In this document: piece by piece, positions 60,233 to 64,000 of the stretch
Numbering within the stretch: the stretch's first letter is position 1
Layout of the letters: each line of letters begins with the position of its first letter
From: Acrocarpospora pleiomorpha
GTDB taxonomy: Bacteria; Actinomycetota; Actinomycetes; Streptosporangiales; Streptosporangiaceae
DNA length: 64,000 nucleotides
Direction: 5' to 3'
NCBI RefSeq assembly: GCF_009687885.1
Contig: NZ_BLAF01000035.1
Location: forward strand, 1,850 to 65,849
The notes under the pieces: model-generated
Seen by the model: the letters and a program-made list of their open reading frames with translations, nothing else
Database searches by the model: none
Told to the model about the DNA's origin: nothing
Position numbers and translations under genes: made by a program

Positions 60233-61456
60233 TCAGCCGGTCAGGGCTGTGGTGTCGAGGAGCCAGTACTTTTCGGGGACGGCGAAGAGGGCGTCGACGC
60301 CCTGGTGGGTCATCGCGAAGGTGGCGGCGGAGCGGACCAGGTTGCGTTTGGACTCGCTTTTGGGGGCGGTGGTGGCCTTGTCGGGGGTGGCCCAGTAGAC
60401 GAGGGGGTCGGCGACGCCGGGGTTGACGCCGCCGGCGCCGAGGACGGGCTCGGTGCCGTAGAGGGTCATCAGGGTGGCGGTGATGCCGGTGTCCAGGTCG
60501 TAGACGATCGAGCTGGGGGCCTTGTCGCCGGCGGGGGAGCCGCGCGGGGGGACGGTCTGCAGGAGCAGGTAGCGCTGGCCGAGCAGGCCGAACGGGAAGA
60601 CCACCCAGGGCGGGAGCATGGCGCGGCGGGAGCCGTCGGGGCGCTGCACGAAGACGCGCACCGTGGTGGTGGAGACGATCTGGGTGCCGACGCACCAGCG
60701 AGGGCCGCAGGTGATGTCGGCGTCGGCGGGGGCGCGGACGGTGATGCGCTCGCCGGTGGCCAGGTTGAGCAGGCGGCGGTTGTCGCCGATCCACGGCCAG
60801 TCCTTCAGCCGCATGCCGTCGGTGTTCTGGATCCGCTGGACGTCGCCGCCCTTGAGCGGGATGCGGTCGAGGCCGCCCGCCGGGAAGGTCCAGAACAGGT
60901 CCTCGCCGCTGATGGCGAGTTTGGGGTCGCGGCCGACGGTGACGCCGGGGATGGTGGCGAGCAGCAGGGCCTCGCCGCCGTCGGCGGGCATGGTCCAGAG
61001 CTCGCCGACCGTGCCCGACTTCTCCTCGACGGTTCGGTACCAGGCGACCGCGCCGTCCGCGGCGACGGCCGAGGTGATCTCGTGTTCCTCGCGGCCCCGC
61101 CGGTTCGGGATCGTGCCCAGCGGCACGCCCAGGCCCATCTGGAGGTTGAAGGCGATGAGCGTGGACTCCTTGCCCGGGTCGCCGACCTCCTCCATGAGCA
61201 CCCGGGTCGCGTCCATCCGGGCCAGCGGGCGCAGCGCCCAGTCCCGGAACGACCAGGCCGGGATCTTGGCCACGGCCTCCGGCCAGACCTCCCGTACGGA
61301 CGGGAAGGCGGCCAATTGGGCCGGGAACGACGGCGCGGCCAGCGGGCGCGGCGGCGGTGTGACCGAGGGCGGACGGACCAGCAGCGCGGTCACGCCCGCC
61401 AGGACTAAGACGAGAAATCCAACGAAGGCGATATCACCCCAGGATCTCCGCGCCAC
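60233..61456 (-). CDS. membrane-anchored beta-propeller-like protein, paralogue of the sigma partner
   Basis: 407 residues. One N-terminal membrane helix (about 8-28), then an extracytoplasmic domain with repeated strands. It shares FPSVREVWPEAVAKIP, the paired-Cys ITCGPRWCVGT and DWPWIGD with the protein at 13931-15190, but lacks the longer cytoplasmic N-terminus and has no adjacent sigma gene. Function unknown. Confidence 0.8.
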   Translation of the reverse strand: MARRSWGDIAFVGFLVLVLAGVTALLVRPPSVTPPPRPLAAPSFPAQLAAFPSVREVWPEAVAKIPAWSFRDWALRPLARMDATRVLMEEVGDPGKESTLIAFNLQMGLGVPLGTIPNRRGREEHEITSAVAADGAVAWYRTVEEKSGTVGELWTMPADGGEALLLATIPGVTVGRDPKLAISGEDLFWTFPAGGLDRIPLKGGDVQRIQNTDGMRLKDWPWIGDNRRLLNLATGERITVRAPADADITCGPRWCVGTQIVSTTTVRVFVQRPDGSRRAMLPPWVVFPFGLLGQRYLLLQTVPPRGSPAGDKAPSSIVYDLDTGITATLMTLYGTEPVLGAGGVNPGVADPLVYWATPDKATTAPKSESKRNLVRSAATFAMTHQGVDALFAVPEKYWLLDTTALTG

Positions 61457-61686
61457 GGGACCTCCCCCTTGTTGTCAGGCGATTTCATCGTGAATTGCGG
61501 GGCCCTATCTGTCGAGAGGCGGGCTCGACACCGGAAGTGTAGGTGGCTAACGTCCGTAGATGAGGTGATCTGATCCGCAGTTAACGAGAAACCTGTCTCA
61601 TGGCCAGCCGCAAGCCGCCGACCAGGCGACGCACCGCCGCGGCCGTCCGAGATCACAGCTTTCTCATTAGATCCTGGGAGGCCGTT

Positions 61687-62862
61687 ATGGCGGACCCGGA
61701 CATAGCCTGGCCCGAGGAGAACCTCGAGCAGGTGGACGGAGAGGGCGGCGAAGCGGACGTGGGCGACGGGGCCAACTTACGCCTGCTGATCAGGGAAGAG
61801 GGCGCGACCGGATTCGCGGCGGCGCTGCTGGTGCTGAAAGGCGCGCTGATCGCGCTGGCGGCGGACCATCGGGACGGGGCCGCGCATCCGGACCTGGCGC
61901 CCGAGAACGTGATCGTCACCCCGGCCGGGGGGATCCGGCTGGTCGCCGACCCGGCCGAGGCGCCCGCGTACAAGGCGCCGGAACTGTGGCGGGGCGCGCC
62001 CGCCAGCCCGGCGAGCGACATCTACGCGGTGACCGCCGTGTTCTTCGAATGCCTCACCGGCGGGCCGCCGTTCGACGCGGCCGCGGCGGCGCGGCTGGGC
62101 TGGCTGCACCGGACCGTGCCGCCGCCGGTCGAGCAGGTGCCGGAAGGGCTGCGGCGGCTGGTCGAGCGCGGCCTGTCCAAGGCCCCGCAGCACCGGCCGT
62201 CCTCGGCCGCGGCCTTCGCCGCCGAGGTGGAGGCGGTGGCGGTGGCCGCGCTCGGCCCCGACTGGGAGCGGCCCGGCCGGGTCGCCCTGGCCGCCCTCGC
62301 GTCCTCCCACGCCTCCGCCGTCCCCGAGGAGCCGGTAGAGCCCCCAGCCCCCCGGCCCAGCCGCGTCAAGGTCGCCACCCTGGTGGCCCTCGCCGCGGCC
62401 GCGGTCGTCGTGGTGGCCGTCTCCGCCGGCGATCGGCCGTCGCGGCAGTCGTACCAGGCCGCGCAGCCGCAGCCCCGTCCGGCGGTGACGCTGCTCCCGA
62501 CGCCCAGCCTGGTGACCGTCCAGCCGGCCGAGAACAGCGAGCCGCTCCCGGTGCACCACAAACCGGTGGTGATCGCCGAGGAGACCGGCGCCCCGCGCAC
62601 CGCCAAGCCGCGAAAGAGCTCGACGCCCACGCCCACGGCGAAGGACGACCCCTCGAAATCGCACGCTCCGAGCGCCGAGCCCGAGGATGACCCGGCGACC
62701 GTGCCGGACGGCGAGTCGAAGCAGCCGCCGCCCCCCGCCTCCGAGCCGACCAGCGCGCCTATCCTGGAGGTCGAGGCCTCCGTCGAGCTGCCGATTCTCG
62801 GCGGCAACGGCCTGGACGTGTCGGTGGGCGTGCAGACCGGGCTGCTGGGCCTGTCCCTGTAG
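61687..62862 (+). CDS. truncated Ser/Thr pseudokinase with membrane helix
   Basis: 391 residues from ATG 61687 (GGGAGG upstream). Only a kinase C-lobe is recognisable (about 50-220): no Gly loop or VAIK Lys, HRDLKPEN reads HPDLAPEN, and DFG is replaced by ADP, while YKAPE and SDIYAVTAVFFECLTGGPPF remain. One membrane helix at about 237-255, then a Pro/Ser/Thr-rich outside tail. Catalysis is very unlikely. Followed by the PPTase gene 18 bp downstream. Confidence 0.85.
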   Translation: MADPDIAWPEENLEQVDGEGGEADVGDGANLRLLIREEGATGFAAALLVLKGALIALAADHRDGAAHPDLAPENVIVTPAGGIRLVADPAEAPAYKAPELWRGAPASPASDIYAVTAVFFECLTGGPPFDAAAAARLGWLHRTVPPPVEQVPEGLRRLVERGLSKAPQHRPSSAAAFAAEVEAVAVAALGPDWERPGRVALAALASSHASAVPEEPVEPPAPRPSRVKVATLVALAAAAVVVVAVSAGDRPSRQSYQAAQPQPRPAVTLLPTPSLVTVQPAENSEPLPVHHKPVVIAEETGAPRTAKPRKSSTPTPTAKDDPSKSHAPSAEPEDDPATVPDGESKQPPPPASEPTSAPILEVEASVELPILGGNGLDVSVGVQTGLLGLSL

Positions 62863-62880
62863 CCGACCCTGGAGGGTTCA

Positions 62881-63510
62881 TTGATCGAGAAGATCCTGCC
62901 GGCGTGGGTGGAGAGCGCCGAGGCGTTCGCCGATCCGGTGGAGGCCACCCTGTTCCCCGAGGAGGAGCGGTACATCGCGAAGGCGGTGGACAAGCGGCGG
63001 CGGGAGTTCACCACGGCGCGCCACTGCGCGCGGCAGGTCATGGCCAGGCTCGGAATCCCGCCCGCGCCGATCGTGCCGGGCGAGCGCGGCGCGCCGGGCT
63101 GGCCGCCGGGCGTGGTCGGGGCGATGACCCACTGCGACGGCTACCGCGCCGCCGCGCTCTCCGTCGAAGCGGTCACGGTCGGCATTGACGCAGAGCCGGA
63201 CGCGCCGCTGCCGGAGGGCGTGCTGGACACGATCGCGCTTCCCGGCGAGCGGCAGGCGCTCGGCGAGCTGGACGACTCGGTGCACTGGGACCGGCTGCTG
63301 TTCAGCGCCAAGGAGTCGGTCTACAAGGCCTGGTTCCCGCTGGCCCGCCGCTGGCTCGGCTTCGAGGAGGCGGAGATCACCCTCGACCCGGCGGGCACGT
63401 TCGCCGCCCGCCTGCTGGTCCCGGGGCCGCGCGGGCTCACCGGCTTCGACGGGCGCTGGCTGCGCGAGTCTGGCCTGGTGGTGACCGCGATCACGCTGGA
63501 CTTTAACTAG
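62881..63510 (+). CDS. 4'-phosphopantetheinyl transferase (Sfp/EntD/PptT-like)
   Basis: 209 residues from TTG 62881 with GGAGGG upstream. The metal/CoA motifs VGIDAEPD and FSAKESVYKAWFP are intact, and the P-loop-like AMTHCDGY is conserved. It would convert apo carrier domains, such as that of the NRPS at 53880-56936, to the holo form. The adjoining metallophosphoesterase gene is a commonly seen neighbour of this gene in actinomycetes (recollection). Confidence 0.94.
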   Translation: MIEKILPAWVESAEAFADPVEATLFPEEERYIAKAVDKRRREFTTARHCARQVMARLGIPPAPIVPGERGAPGWPPGVVGAMTHCDGYRAAALSVEAVTVGIDAEPDAPLPEGVLDTIALPGERQALGELDDSVHWDRLLFSAKESVYKAWFPLARRWLGFEEAEITLDPAGTFAARLLVPGPRGLTGFDGRWLRESGLVVTAITLDFN

Positions 63511-63527
63511 AAAGTCGTGATCTGGAC

Positions 63528-63559
63528 AGCCGCGACGGTGAATCGTCTGGTCGGCGGCT
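63528..63559. terminator. weak inverted repeat between convergent PPTase and phosphoesterase genes
   Basis: AGCCGC (63528-63533) and GCGGCT (63554-63559) form a 6-bp stem with a long loop. Low confidence as a terminator. Confidence 0.3.
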
Positions 63560-63588
63560 ATGCGGCTGGCTATGGGACGGGTTTCTGG

Positions 63589-64000
63589 TTAACCGGGAAG
63601 GATCTGCCGCAAAACTCCGGGCGGGGCCGCGCGCGGACGCCACTCGCGCGGGTAGCCGAGCGAGACCTCCTCGAAGCGCACGCCGTCATACCAGGTGGTG
63701 CGGGGGATGTGCAGGTGGCCGTAGACGACCGTGCGGGCGTTGAAGCGCAGGTGCCAGTCGGCGGTCCGCTCGGTGCCGCACCAGATCGCGAACTCCGGAT
63801 AGCGCAGCACGAACGTCGGATCCCTGACCAGCGGATAGTGGTTGACCAGGATGGTCGCCGTGCCGGGCGGGAGCTCGCTCAGGCGGCGCTCGGTCTCGTC
63901 CAGGCGGGCCTGGCACCAGGCGTCGATGCTCGGGTAGGGGTCGGGGTGGAGCAGCATCTCGTCGGTGCAGACGACCCCGGCCGCGTGGGCGATCCGCAGC
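63589..64000 (-). CDS. calcineurin-like metallophosphoesterase (5' end beyond window)
   Basis: The C-terminal 137 residues are visible and the frame is open to the window edge. Metal-ligand motifs NHYPL and YGHLHIPRTTW of the metallophosphoesterase superfamily are present. The start codon lies outside. Convergent with the PPTase gene. Confidence 0.88.
   Translation of the reverse strand, partial: LRIAHAAGVVCTDEMLLHPDPYPSIDAWCQARLDETERRLSELPPGTATILVNHYPLVRDPTFVLRYPEFAIWCGTERTADWHLRFNARTVVYGHLHIPRTTWYDGVRFEEVSLGYPREWRPRAAPPGVLRQILPG

Noticed and set aside
60188..61408. + strand open frame opposite the propeller-like gene
   Set aside because: Starts in the AT-rich palindrome and then is a Gly/Ala/Asp/Val-rich antisense shadow.
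1..64000. CRISPR array, rRNA, tRNA or intact insertion sequence
   Set aside because: Looked for repeat-spacer periodicity, conserved RNA cores, transposase motifs and terminal repeats; none found, apart from the decayed recombinase domain at 42080-42820.

Overview
The window is about 64 kb of very GC-rich DNA. It shows strong G/C third-position bias, frequent GTG/TTG starts and many 4-bp ATGA/GTGA overlaps. Gene families such as DUF3052, DUF4916 NUDIX, RamB/ScfR, SigE-type and ECF42 sigma factors, many Ser/Thr kinases, cellulose-binding CBM2 proteins and NRPS/PPTase genes point to a filamentous actinomycete. The closest resemblance I can argue from memory is Streptosporangiales (Nonomuraea/Streptosporangium-like); this is inference, not a search result. 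No rRNA, tRNA, CRISPR array, intact IS element or phage was seen.

Layout. 0.2-5.8 kb: a two-component system divergent from a LolA-like secreted protein and an ABC exporter whose permease has a repeat-rich N-terminus. 5.9-8.5 kb: a copper-type YcnI protein, a His-rich membrane protein and a small membrane protein. 8.4-11.2 kb: an ABC-2 exporter operon and DUF3052. 11.3-15.7 kb: an alpha/beta hydrolase, a Ser/Thr kinase, and a SigE-type sigma factor with a membrane-anchored partner. 15.8-18.9 kb: isocitrate lyase divergent from a RamB-type regulator, with CRP-like sites between them. 19-19.8 kb: a FolP2-like dihydropteroate synthase. 19.8-23.6 kb: a tightly overlapping three-gene operon that looks like an exploded Dna2 (Fe-S RecB-like protein, accessory protein, UPF1/Dna2-like SF1 helicase). 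23.7-28.8 kb: a GMC oxidoreductase, a PhyH dioxygenase, a DGPF protein with ECF42 sigma factor, and an AraC/GyrI regulator. 28.9-32.6 kb: two secreted CBM2 proteins flanking a large HTH-NB-ARC-TPR (STAND) regulator. 32.7-34.8 kb: a RecD2-like helicase. 34.9-40.8 kb: a ChvE-MmsA-MmsB sugar importer and a Tat-exported GH71/99-like hydrolase sharing operator-like sequences. 41.1-44.7 kb: MarR, a truncated MaoC dehydratase, and a second ECF42/DGPF module whose sigma factor is fused to a decayed tyrosine-recombinase domain. 44.8-50 kb: a small membrane protein, NUDIX, GNAT, two tandem nucleotidyltransferases and a membrane-embedded spermidine-synthase-like protein. 50-63.5 kb: an FtsX permease, a free-standing condensation-domain protein, a one-module NRPS predicted to load glycine, a large secreted metalloprotease, an orphan paralogue of the sigma partner, a pseudokinase, a PPTase, and the 3' part of a metallophosphoesterase cut by the window edge.

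How genes work together. The clearest functional units are aceA/ramB (glyoxylate bypass and its regulator), the GH71-like enzyme with the monosaccharide importer (polysaccharide cleavage and uptake), the NRPS with the Sfp-type PPTase that could prime its carrier domain, and the split nuclease-helicase operon. The last is the best candidate for an uncharacterised DNA-processing or defence system. The ECF42-recombinase fusion is the most unusual single gene.
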